13,138 nucleotides of DNA from assembly GCA_021827245.1 (NCBI GenBank), contig JAKAWN010000172.1:1-13138 (forward strand). The letters are read 5' to 3'. Every line of letters begins with the position of its first letter. Within the stretch, counting starts at the first letter, position 1. The position numbers and the translations under genes were made by a program. Below the pieces are notes generated by a model that was given only the letters and a program-made list of their open reading frames with translations, was not told where the DNA came from and searched no databases. This document shows, one piece after another, positions 1-6,107 of the stretch. Source of the stretch: Acidobacteriota bacterium (GTDB taxonomy: Bacteria; Acidobacteriota; Terriglobia; UBA7540).

Positions 1-126
1 GTCACGTAACGCTGGTGGCTCAGACACTACAATGGGAATATCTACGCCGCCAGCCTAAGAACCTTCAAGACCAATTGCCAGGAAAGACCCGCGGACCGCA
101 GAGCCAGCGGTCCTCGCTACCCGCTT
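1..126 (+). repeat. Partial copy of composite intergenic repeat (module 2 end and module 3 end)
   Basis: Positions 21-54 (CAGACACTACAATGGGAATA and on) resemble the hairpin end of the repeat copies at 4018-4045 and 5878-5905. Positions 70-126 resemble the end of the module at 267-369: a GACCAA block, an ACCCGCGGACC block, and a final GCTACC. The perfect hairpin GGACCGC / GCGGTCC lies inside it, near 93-114. The copy is cut by the window start. It is non-coding and shows no plausible gene. The boundaries are approximate because they come from eye alignment. Confidence 0.55.
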
Positions 127-247
127 GCATGTGATAAGCAAAGGCGCTTCTCGACGCAATATCGTAGCGGCCGCGGCACCACGCCATTCTAAACCCTCTC
201 AGCTTTGCCGATCGCAGACATTAAAAATCAATGTCTGCGCCACCCGC
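122..247 (-). repeat. Module 1 of composite intergenic repeat, minus orientation
   Basis: Read on the minus strand, this begins GCGGGTGGCGCAGACATTGA, continues with AATGTCTGCG, then a GCAAAGCTGAGAGGG block and AGAATGGCG, and ends with a TCACATGCAA block. The same order of blocks is seen on the plus strand at 5671-5815 and in part at 9897-9990. The first hairpin, CGCAGACATT / AATGTCTGCG, is a perfect 10-bp stem here. It sits back to back with repeat pieces of plus orientation on both sides, so this stretch is a cluster of several insertions or a rearranged composite. Confidence 0.7.
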
Positions 248-266
248 TCCACAAGCGAGCGAGCGA

Positions 267-369
267 GTAGCGAAGACCGCCGGTTTTGCGGTCTGCGGCT
301 TTTGTTCAGGGGAAAACCGGCGGGCACAAAGATAAAACCGCGGACCTCAGAACCGAGGTTCGGGCTACC
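267..369 (+). repeat. Module 3 of composite intergenic repeat
   Basis: A 103-nt block running from GTAGCGAAGACCGCC to GGTTCGGGCTACC. It aligns along its whole length with 5981-6077: both share GTAGCGAAGACCGCCG, a TTTTTGT-GGGGAAA core, and GACCTCAGAACCG near the end. The two ends are roughly inverted copies of each other (a GTAGC start, a GCTAC end), and each contains a small hairpin, so the block has a REPIN-like or MITE-like build. The stem AGACCGC / GCGGTCT at 274-294 is perfect. Any ORF read through it is derived from the repeat. Confidence 0.7.
330..361 (-). terminator. Possible terminator of the TIR operon within the repeat
   Basis: On the minus strand, 60 nt after the stop of the last operon gene, the stem ACCTC / GAGGT (loop GGTTCT) is followed by GCGGTTTTATC. 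The stem is short and the T-run is interrupted, so termination is only plausible. It would be a repeat-supplied terminator. Confidence 0.3.
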
Positions 370-421
370 AACTCCTTTGAGCCGGCAATATTGAATGAGT
401 GGGCCGCTAATTTTTTTCGGG

Positions 422-1219
422 CTAGATGACCCCGTACTGTCGGAGGAGCTTCAGTTGCTTCTCAAGCTTCTCCGGATCGCTCGTTGGGTCGACCGTGAGC
501 GAGAGAGTGACGGCTGGCTTCTCGGCGCGCGGCTTCTCCGGTTCAGCGGGCCTGCCGTTGGGCGACGTCTTCGGAGGATCCGGCGTGGCCGTCGTAGCGG
601 CAACGGCGGCAGGCTCCTTCTCGCTTTCCTCGATCGCGGTCTCCTCCCGGACTTCTTCGGGCGCGGTCTCGTCGGCTGGCGCGGTCTCGCCAGCCCTCAC
701 GAGCGTGATGCCGTCGCCGTTCGGCGTTCCGAGTCCCGCCGTTATCGCGGATTCGATGAAGATCTGGGCGCAATCCGAAGCCGATTCGGTGTGCACCTTG
801 AGGCCCTTCGCGCGCTGCTCGATCTTCGCCTTCGATACTGTGTCCCCCTGGTATGTCTCGAAAATCTGGCGAAATACCTTCGACGTCAGGAGTGAGCGCC
901 GTAGTAACGTGGGGCGCTCGTCGTAGAGTGCTGCGTCGATGTCCCTTGCAAGCTGCGTTGCCCTGTACGCGTCGGTCTTGCCCTCGAGCAAACCGAACTG
1001 TTTCAATGCTGCTGCGCGCACTTGTCCGGTCGGGCCTGCGCTTCCGAACACGCCTGGAAGAATAGTCGTTGCAGGCAGCGGTCCCGTGTAAGTCTTTCCA
1101 ACGAGCTTCTTTGCGTGCTCGAGCGCCTGCTCAAGATTGATCTTCGGGAACAGCGCTCCGCCCTTTCTGCCACCCTTCGGCGGCTTGGCCTTCGCGGTCT
1201 TCGATTCAATGTCCGTCAT
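422..1219 (-). CDS. Helical accessory protein with disordered linker, second gene of the TIR operon (DUF5343-like architecture)
   Basis: A 265-aa protein of unknown function. The start is decided by a strong Shine-Dalgarno (GGGAGGTGA, about 7 nt upstream) that lies inside the last codons of the TIR gene. The two frames overlap by 14 nt, so translation is probably coupled. Residues 1-22 are basic. Residues about 27-165 are a helical globular part, with FGLLEG at 75-80 followed by YRATQLARDI at 85-94. Residues 166-235 are a low-complexity Glu/Pro/Ala linker. Residues 236-265 form a small ordered end (VTLSLTVDP, then the amphipathic helix KLEKQLKLLRQYGVI). A helical N-terminal domain, linker and short C-terminal strand-helix module resemble what I recall of DUF5343 proteins, but the family is not proven from sequence alone. 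Inferred role: sensor, regulator or scaffold for the TIR effector. A shared stress-response role outside phage defence is possible. Confidence 0.82.
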   Translation of the reverse strand: MTDIESKTAKAKPPKGGRKGGALFPKINLEQALEHAKKLVGKTYTGPLPATTILPGVFGSAGPTGQVRAAALKQFGLLEGKTDAYRATQLARDIDAALYDERPTLLRRSLLTSKVFRQIFETYQGDTVSKAKIEQRAKGLKVHTESASDCAQIFIESAITAGLGTPNGDGITLVRAGETAPADETAPEEVREETAIEESEKEPAAVAATTATPDPPKTSPNGRPAEPEKPRAEKPAVTLSLTVDPTSDPEKLEKQLKLLRQYGVI

Positions 1220-2150
1220 CGTCTGTCACCTCCCGAGCCTTGATCGACTCGAGCAACTTCCTAAATCCGTCTTCGTATGAGCCCCTGAAATCGGCATAAG
1301 CCTTATCGACTATGCTGCCGGGAACCTGGGCGTCGTCTAGCCTGATCGGCATCACCGTTACCTTGCGGCGCTCGATCTCGTGGACGAGCGCGCTGCTCAA
1401 CTCTTTCTTCACCCACGACGACGCGACGGAGTTCCCGCTGACGACGATCAGGAAGAAGTCGGACTCCGCGAGGCCCTGGGCGATCTTCTCGGGGATGGAG
1501 TCGCCGACGAGGATCCGCTGTTCGTCGAGCCATACCTTCACGCCATGCGCGACGAGATCCGCGGCGAGTCGCCTCACGAAGCCCTTGTCCTTCGAACTGT
1601 GGGAGAGGAAAGCGACACGCTCCTGTTTGCGCTCCGCGTGTCGGACTTCTTTCGCGGCGACCGCCTCGTTCACGAGCACCTCGACGCGTACGCCGAGGTC
1701 GAGAACTTGGCCGACCGAATTTGCCCAGGCGACTAGAGGAGCGATCGCGCCTTTATCGTAGTTTCGTTCCCCAGCGACCGTCGCCGCCTTCCGCATTGCG
1801 CCCTGGAGGTCGTCACCGAGCGCCATAAATTCGCGGATACTGCGGATCAGCGGGTCACGAAGAAGTGCCTCGCGAACGACCTTCCGCTTCTCCTCAGGGC
1901 TTCCCTTGTACGGGTAGGGCTGCGCGAGGACATACGATGAATCGTCGGCGGACTGGACGAGTCGGACGAGGCTCGCGTTCTTTAGAATCTTGCCCGCGGT
2001 GCGTGGATCGATGTCGGCGTACTGCGCGATCTCGTTCACGCCCGGGCTGTCCATCCAGGCAACGGCGTCAAGCACCTCGAACAGCGGATCGATCTTCACC
2101 GCCTCGAAGCGGATCGTCGGTTTTTTCTTATGACGGGCGGCTTTCGCCAT
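1206..2150 (-). CDS. Winged-helix-like/TIR-domain protein, putative NAD-consuming immune effector
   Basis: A 314-aa protein. The ATG at 2150 is chosen because a basic, ordered N-terminus begins there and an extended -10 box lies just upstream; the frame is open to 2297, but the extra 49 residues look non-coding. Residues about 20-80 resemble a winged helix (PGVNEIAQYADIDPRTAGKI has an HTH-like pattern, then a YVLAQPYPY wing). Residues about 85-170 are helical. Residues 178-305 are a TIR domain: VAFLSHSSKDKGF (179-191), VWLDEQRILVGDSIPEKI (206-223), SDFFLIVVS (230-238) and SSWVKKELSSAL (244-255). E250 in WVKKE aligns with the catalytic Glu of NADase TIRs such as SARM1 E642 (WVHKE), so NAD+ cleavage is expected by family knowledge. 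No membrane segment or signal peptide is seen, so it should be cytoplasmic. It heads an operon with the 422-1219 gene. Confidence in the TIR call is high; in the exact start, moderate. Confidence 0.92.
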   Translation of the reverse strand: MAKAARHKKKPTIRFEAVKIDPLFEVLDAVAWMDSPGVNEIAQYADIDPRTAGKILKNASLVRLVQSADDSSYVLAQPYPYKGSPEEKRKVVREALLRDPLIRSIREFMALGDDLQGAMRKAATVAGERNYDKGAIAPLVAWANSVGQVLDLGVRVEVLVNEAVAAKEVRHAERKQERVAFLSHSSKDKGFVRRLAADLVAHGVKVWLDEQRILVGDSIPEKIAQGLAESDFFLIVVSGNSVASSWVKKELSSALVHEIERRKVTVMPIRLDDAQVPGSIVDKAYADFRGSYEDGFRKLLESIKAREVTDDDGH

Positions 2151-2152
2151 GA

Positions 2153-2168
2153 GAGCCCAATTATCACA
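2153..2168 (-). promoter_or_regulatory. Extended -10 promoter for the TIR operon, possibly leaderless
   Basis: On the minus strand, TGTGATAAT (2168 down to 2160) fits an extended -10 element (TGn plus GATAAT). Only 9 nt separate it from the ATG at 2150, so transcription would begin at or within about 3 nt of the start codon. No Shine-Dalgarno is visible before that ATG. No convincing -35 is seen at normal spacing, as is typical for extended -10 promoters. Confidence 0.45.
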
Positions 2169-2277
2169 CAAGTTGCTGATTGTGCACCAAAAAGTCGTGC
2201 AATCCGGGGCTCCGGAAAGCATGGTAGCCGGTAACCACAGCAGCGCCTTTCTGCCGTGGGCCTCTCCCCATTCATAC

Positions 2278-2310
2278 ACCCAAAACCCACGGCACAAAAC
2301 CGGTGCCGTG
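2278..2310 (-). terminator. Intrinsic terminator of the ClC gene
   Basis: On the minus strand, the perfect 8-bp stem CACGGCAC / GTGCCGTG with loop CGGTTTT begins 5 nt after the ClC stop codon and is followed by GGTTTTGGG. The T-run is short, but stem and position fit an intrinsic terminator. This separates the ClC transcript from the TIR operon downstream. Confidence 0.6.
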
Positions 2311-2314
2311 ATGG

Positions 2315-3733
2315 CTACCGCTCTCTTAGGAAATCCTGCGTGTCGGGGATGTCGCGAAGCCTCTGTCGTTTCTCAACTTCCTCATCCGTCAGTCTCGCAT
2401 CGTAAATTGATCGAGGCTCGATGGTGCGTGCAACCAGGGTAGCAATGGCAACGATGAGAATCAGCGGCAAGATGAAAGAGCGATCCATTCCTGTCAGCTC
2501 CATGACCAAAACTACCGCAGAGATCGGACCTTGCGTCGTAGCTCCGATGACGGCTCCGGCGCCGAGCAGGGCAAAAAGACCCGGAGGCACTCCCGGCCAG
2601 AAATGAGACCATGCCTGTCCCAGGACGCCACCGAGTAATGCGCCCGCGGTCAGCGACGGCGTGAACATGCCACCCGGCGCCCCGCTGCGCATGCATAGAG
2701 TGGTGGCGGCGGGTTTCAACACGAGAAGCGCCAGGAGGAGAAGAGTTGCCACCTGCCCTGTAAACGCCAACTGCGAGACGTCCTTACCGTTGCCAAGAAT
2801 TTGCGGAAACCAGATGGAGGCGATTCCGAGCGGTCCCATCACCATGGCGGGCGCCACCAGCCGCTTCCAGCCTTGGGGCCGGTTGCGATCGGCCCAGGCA
2901 ATCATGCGAACGTAAGCCACCGAGGCCACGCCGGCGATCGGACCCACGACGATTGACCATAGGATCACGGAAGCGGAACTCGCATACGCAGGAATGACGT
3001 AGGTAGGCGCGTTAGGCAACACAAGCCACGACACTCCGCAGGCGATGAGCGCGGTAAGCACGGCGGGAAGAACGTATCGCAGCGCTAGCTTGCCACGCAT
3101 CACCTCCAGGGAAAACAGCGCGCCTCCCAGCGGAACGCCATACGCCGCGCCCATTCCGGCGCCGGCTCCGCAGGCTACCAGCAAGCGTCGCTGGTCATCA
3201 GACAGCCCTTCGCGATCGGAAAATAGGTTCGCAAAGATTGACCCGGCCTGCTTGGGAGCGCCTTCCCGTCCCAACGATACTCCGAGCCCCACAATGATCA
3301 CGGAGAGCACGGCGCTTCCCAGCGTGCGCAATTTCGGCATCCGGCCGCCATGAAACCAGATTGCAGCGGTCGTATCGATGCCATTTCCGCTCGAGAGGCG
3401 CTTGAGAACGATTTGTCCGATACCGGTGACTACAGCAGCAGCGAGAAGCACGTCAATGTGGCGCCAGATGGTCGCGTGCTGAGCCGCCTCGAGTATATTA
3501 GTCGGTGAACCGTTCCACGCGTACTGTTGCACAACTTCCAGAAGTCGCGTGAGCAGGATGGCGCCGATGCCCGTGCTGATTCCGGTAAACAGCACCGCAA
3601 CCCAGAAGCGCCCGGCAGCCGGATGCCGGAGTGTGGAGGGAATAAGGTCACGCCGCGGGACCTGAGCAGCCATGTCGCAGCGACCGACTGGGTTGGCGTT
3701 TTTCATTTCAGGCTGTGCAGTTTCCCCATTCAT
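2315..3733 (-). CDS. ClC-family chloride channel/transporter
   Basis: A 472-aa integral membrane protein with many hydrophobic segments and no C-terminal CBS domains, of normal length for prokaryotic ClC proteins. The ATG at 3733 is preferred; a TTG at 3739 is in frame, and neither has a clear Shine-Dalgarno. Family motifs: SLGREGAPKQAGSIFA (about 153-168, with the gating Glu at about 157), GAGMGAAYGVPLGGALFSLEVM (around 190-212), SGAPGGMFTPSLTAGALLG (350-368, the GxFxP loop) and SIYDA (442-446, with the pore Tyr). Two key sites differ from E. coli CLC-ec1. The GSGIP serine region reads SGNGID, with Asn at the serine position. The internal proton Glu (E203) position is Val (LFSLEVM), as in eukaryotic ClC channels such as ClC-1. 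It may therefore be a channel or an uncoupled exchanger; this is inference. It stands as a single transcription unit with its own terminator. Confidence 0.93.
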   Translation of the reverse strand: MNGETAQPEMKNANPVGRCDMAAQVPRRDLIPSTLRHPAAGRFWVAVLFTGISTGIGAILLTRLLEVVQQYAWNGSPTNILEAAQHATIWRHIDVLLAAAVVTGIGQIVLKRLSSGNGIDTTAAIWFHGGRMPKLRTLGSAVLSVIIVGLGVSLGREGAPKQAGSIFANLFSDREGLSDDQRRLLVACGAGAGMGAAYGVPLGGALFSLEVMRGKLALRYVLPAVLTALIACGVSWLVLPNAPTYVIPAYASSASVILWSIVVGPIAGVASVAYVRMIAWADRNRPQGWKRLVAPAMVMGPLGIASIWFPQILGNGKDVSQLAFTGQVATLLLLALLVLKPAATTLCMRSGAPGGMFTPSLTAGALLGGVLGQAWSHFWPGVPPGLFALLGAGAVIGATTQGPISAVVLVMELTGMDRSFILPLILIVAIATLVARTIEPRSIYDARLTDEEVEKRQRLRDIPDTQDFLRER

Positions 3734-3739
3734 CCGCAA

Positions 3740-3874
3740 CAGTATGCAACGAATTTCTAACCCCTAACTCGTAAACTGAGGGGCGCTGCTCCGTTCTAAT
3801 ATGTTCCATTGGAGGCTGAGGAACAGAACAGTGCAAGGAAAAGTTAGCTCACTTTGGAGTAGAAAGAAAGTGGT
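3740..3874. other. Divergent intergenic segment upstream of ClC
   Basis: This 135-nt stretch upstream of ClC holds no gene. The only structure I see is a nested inverted repeat, GTTCT-GTTCC / GGAAC-AGAAC, spread over about 3793-3829. No good sigma-70 promoter could be picked for ClC. Confidence 0.35.
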
Positions 3875-4045
3875 TTTGCGCCAGACCCGCGGCCTCGCTA
3901 TTATGGCGAGAAGTACGGTTGCCCATCACATGCAATTTCCCTGATGGTCGTCATGGGCCGATTATGAATGGCAATCAGAATTCTGTGCAATCAGAATTCT
4001 GTCGCTACGCGAGATCGCAGACACTATAATGCGAGCGTCTGCGGC
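3875..4045 (+). repeat. Composite intergenic repeat copy (partial module 1 plus module 2)
   Basis: It begins TTGCGCCAGA, shared with the copy at 9965, and continues with CTCGCTATTATGGCGAGAAG, CATCACATGCAA, GGGCCGATTATG and GAGATCGCAGACACTATAAT, ending at the arm GTCTGCGGC. It aligns closely with 5735-5908. The end hairpin CGCAGAC / GTCTGCG (4016-4043) is a perfect 7-bp stem. The first hairpin of module 1 is missing. Two perfect tandem 16-nt units, GCAATCAGAATTCTGT, lie at 3971-3986 and 3987-4002, where the 5671 copy has one degenerate unit. No gene is supported here. Confidence 0.75.
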
Positions 4046-4157
4046 ATCCGCTTGAACTCTGCGGGTTTTAATATTGACGAAACGAACCGCAGTGTATTGT
4101 GCTGGCCGCGCCAAAGTCTGCGCTACCAGCTTTTGGCAGAGGGACTCGAAAAAGACG

Positions 4158-5021
4158 ATGAAGCTTGTTCGGTCTGACACACCGGAAGTGGCTCGCTGCA
4201 TTGCATCGGCAGGAGCTCTAGCCATCTGGGGTTCCGCGCTTGCTGTCGCCATCGTCGCAAGCGTGCCAGGCCTGTTGATCGCCCTCATCGTGAGCCTCAC
4301 TGTTTCCGTGCAGGCGGCGGCCTGGCTCAGCGCGCCGGTTTTCCTTGCATTGAATGCATATATGTTTTGGCGCGGCAGATCCCCCCGCCTGAACTGGATC
4401 ATAGCGGGTTGTGCTGAGCGGGTTTGCGTTCGGCTGTTTGTGAGGCGTGGAATGGGCCGGCGTGACGCCAACGAGCAGGATGTCATCATGCTCGAAGCTT
4501 CGGAAATCGCTTCGCTATCGGCCCGAACTCTGGAAGTGTTTTTATATGGGCCCAAGCCCAGAATCGTCGAGTGGTTGGTGATCGAACCTGCCCTTGCGCC
4601 GGAGGTCGTTTTCGACCACAGCAGTCCATCAACGTGCAATGTGAGGCCGGCTGATCCGGGTAAACAGGTGCTCGTGACCAATGAGGAAGGGCGTCTCATC
4701 ATTGAATGGAAATGGTGCCGTCCTGCTCTGCGGGTGTTTCTCCAGAAAGTCGCACAGGAATGTCCATCCGTCGTTATGGCCCGCGAAGAACGTTCTAAGC
4801 TGGATTTGAACGGGGTTTGGAGCTGGAGTTGGAGAAAACCGGAGGCGAGAGTGCGGAAAGAGCGTCAGATGCTCGTCCAGGCGGTGCGCCTTGGATTCGG
4901 TTGCGAATGTGCGAAGCTCCTGGCTCGTCACAAGTACATATCGTTCCGGAAGGCTGCGGAATACCTGATGCAGATTGAGCGAGAGGAAGCCGGGACAGGA
5001 CAGCCCGCTGGTCAGCGGTAA
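4158..5021 (+). CDS. Membrane-anchored protein of unknown function
   Basis: A 287-aa protein that I do not recognise. The ATG at 4158 is preferred: a GAGGGA motif lies about 13 nt upstream and the protein reads naturally from MKLVRSDTPE. A longer frame starting with TTG at 4074 would reach towards the repeat copy and is unlikely. Residues about 13-72 are strongly hydrophobic and probably form two transmembrane helices, the second ending at YMFWRG (68-73). The remaining 215 residues are soluble: a strand-rich part (about 105-190, with EIASLSARTLEVFLYGPKP and EEGRLIIEWKW) and a basic helical end (195-275). Cysteines are scattered without a CxxC motif. The next gene starts 72 nt downstream on the same strand, so the two may be cotranscribed. 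Confidence 0.78.
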   Translation: MKLVRSDTPEVARCIASAGALAIWGSALAVAIVASVPGLLIALIVSLTVSVQAAAWLSAPVFLALNAYMFWRGRSPRLNWIIAGCAERVCVRLFVRRGMGRRDANEQDVIMLEASEIASLSARTLEVFLYGPKPRIVEWLVIEPALAPEVVFDHSSPSTCNVRPADPGKQVLVTNEEGRLIIEWKWCRPALRVFLQKVAQECPSVVMAREERSKLDLNGVWSWSWRKPEARVRKERQMLVQAVRLGFGCECAKLLARHKYISFRKAAEYLMQIEREEAGTGQPAGQR

Positions 5022-5081
5022 GCTTCTTTGGCTGGTTGTGCCTCGCCAAATCTCCAACCGGCGCGGCTACATGCCATCAAC

Positions 5082-5093
5082 AAGGAGGTGACG
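5082..5093 (+). promoter_or_regulatory. Strong ribosome binding site deciding the 5094 start
   Basis: AAGGAGGTGACG directly precedes the ATG at 5094, a near-perfect Shine-Dalgarno at good spacing. It rejects the upstream in-frame start at 5028. Confidence 0.85.
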
Positions 5094-5666
5094 ATGGACC
5101 AAGGGACCGAACCTGAGACTAGCGAGCTCGATCTGCGGAGCCCTGAGCGGGTCCACGCTCCAGCGCGGCGTCCATGGCCGGGCATGATGGGCTGGCCGAG
5201 AAGGCGCCTGGAACTGATCGTGACGCTGCTGGGCCTTTTAACTTTCGCGATGCGGTTGGTCTCCACGGACCCGAAGGTGCTTGGGCAGACATTCTGGTCG
5301 CCACTTCAGGTGGTCACCGGGATCCTCTCGGGAAGGTTGCCCTTGCAGCCTGTCCAGCCGGCGGGACTTTTGAGTATCGATCTGCTGTTCGGAAGCGGAA
5401 TCGTATATCTGTTCCTCATAGCGATTGCAGTGGCAATTCTATTCTTCCCGTCGGTGAAATTCGTTGGTATTTCGGCAGCGGTGTGCTGCGCTGTGATGGT
5501 TGCCAACGTTCAATTTCAGTATCCGGACCTTCAGGAAGCAATCTTTGGCGCCCCACGCGCCTTTGCGTCGGGTCACGTCAATGGCGGAGTCTTTGCTTTG
5601 ACGCTGTTGGGGGTGCTGGCACTGCTGTTGTGGGTTGCTACATCGAGTGGGCTGGATCGACAGTGA
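5094..5666 (+). CDS. Multi-pass membrane protein of unknown function
   Basis: A 190-aa protein that I do not recognise. The start is fixed by an excellent Shine-Dalgarno. Residues 1-37 are charged and Pro/Arg-rich (ARRPWPGMMGWPRRR at 24-38), probably cytoplasmic. Hydrophobic segments at about 39-55, 92-117, 120-140 and 164-182 suggest four transmembrane helices. A hydrophilic loop at 56-90 contains TFWSPLQVVTGILSGRLPLQP. No catalytic motif is visible. It may form a pair with the membrane-anchored protein upstream. A repeat element begins within about 5-15 nt of its stop codon, so its 3' end may be processed or terminated by the repeat hairpin. Confidence 0.8.
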   Translation: MDQGTEPETSELDLRSPERVHAPARRPWPGMMGWPRRRLELIVTLLGLLTFAMRLVSTDPKVLGQTFWSPLQVVTGILSGRLPLQPVQPAGLLSIDLLFGSGIVYLFLIAIAVAILFFPSVKFVGISAAVCCAVMVANVQFQYPDLQEAIFGAPRAFASGHVNGGVFALTLLGVLALLLWVATSSGLDRQ

Positions 5667-5670
5667 ATAG

Positions 5671-6077
5671 CGGGGCTGGCGCGGACATTGATGTTTAATG
5701 TCTGATGTTTAATGTCTGCGATTAGGGAAGCTGAGAGGGGTCAGGATGGCGCGCTACCGCAGTGACCACGCTATTTGGGCGAGGGGTACGGTCGCCTGTC
5801 ACATGCAAGGCGCATAATGGTAGTCTCGGGCCGATTATGGATGACAATCGTAATTCTCTCGCTGCGCGAGATCGCATCAGACACTGCAGTGCGAGCGTCT
5901 CCGCAAGCCGGCCAAAGTGCCATTGCATTCCTGCGCGGCAAGTGATATACCGGCCAAGAAAATGCGAAACCCCAGAGTATGTAGCGAAGACCGCCGTTGT
6001 ACGGTTTTTGTCTGGGGGAAACTCGACGGGGACCAAGAAAAACCCGTTGACCTCAGAACCGGGGGTTGGCGCGACCC
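5671..6077 (+). repeat. Longest composite intergenic repeat (modules 1, 2 and 3)
   Basis: Module 1 (5671-5815) has GGCGCGGACATTGATGTTTA, AATGTCTGCGATTAGGGAAG, GCTGAGAGGGGTCAGGATGG and TCACATGCAA. Module 2 (about 5828-5908) has GGGCCGATTATGGATGACAA, CGCTGCGCGAGATCGCA and GAGCGTCT. Module 3 (5981-6077) has GTAGCGAAGACCGCCG and GACCTCAGAACCG. Each module has a partner elsewhere in the window. A perfect 14-nt tandem duplication, TGATGTTTAATGTC, occupies 5689-5716. The gap from 5667 to 6107 holds no gene; long reading frames across it are repeat-derived. It lies right after one stop codon and ends 30 nt before the esterase start, so it may influence both transcripts. Confidence 0.75.
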
Positions 6078-6107
6078 ATTATAATCGCGGACAAAGGAAC
6101 TCCATCT

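Noticed and set aside
125..394. 89-codon plus-strand reading frame
   Set aside because: It runs through repeat modules. A similar peptide (GTK-P-TSEP pattern) appears in the frame across 5981-6077, which shows it is translated repeat and not a gene.
426..926. 166-codon plus-strand frame opposite the second TIR-operon gene
   Set aside because: It is a shadow of the GC-rich minus-strand gene, with Ser/Gly-rich low complexity and no ribosome site.
2151..2297. 49-residue N-terminal extension of the TIR protein
   Set aside because: The extension is Trp/Cys-rich and unlike a domain, and the promoter-like -10 box falls inside it.
3971..4002. Possible CRISPR array
   Set aside because: Only two units in direct contact with no spacer; it is a tandem duplication inside a repeat copy.
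3962..4702. 246-codon minus-strand frame
   Set aside because: It overlaps both a repeat copy and the plus-strand membrane protein gene. Its Ser/Thr/Arg-rich composition is typical of antisense frames.
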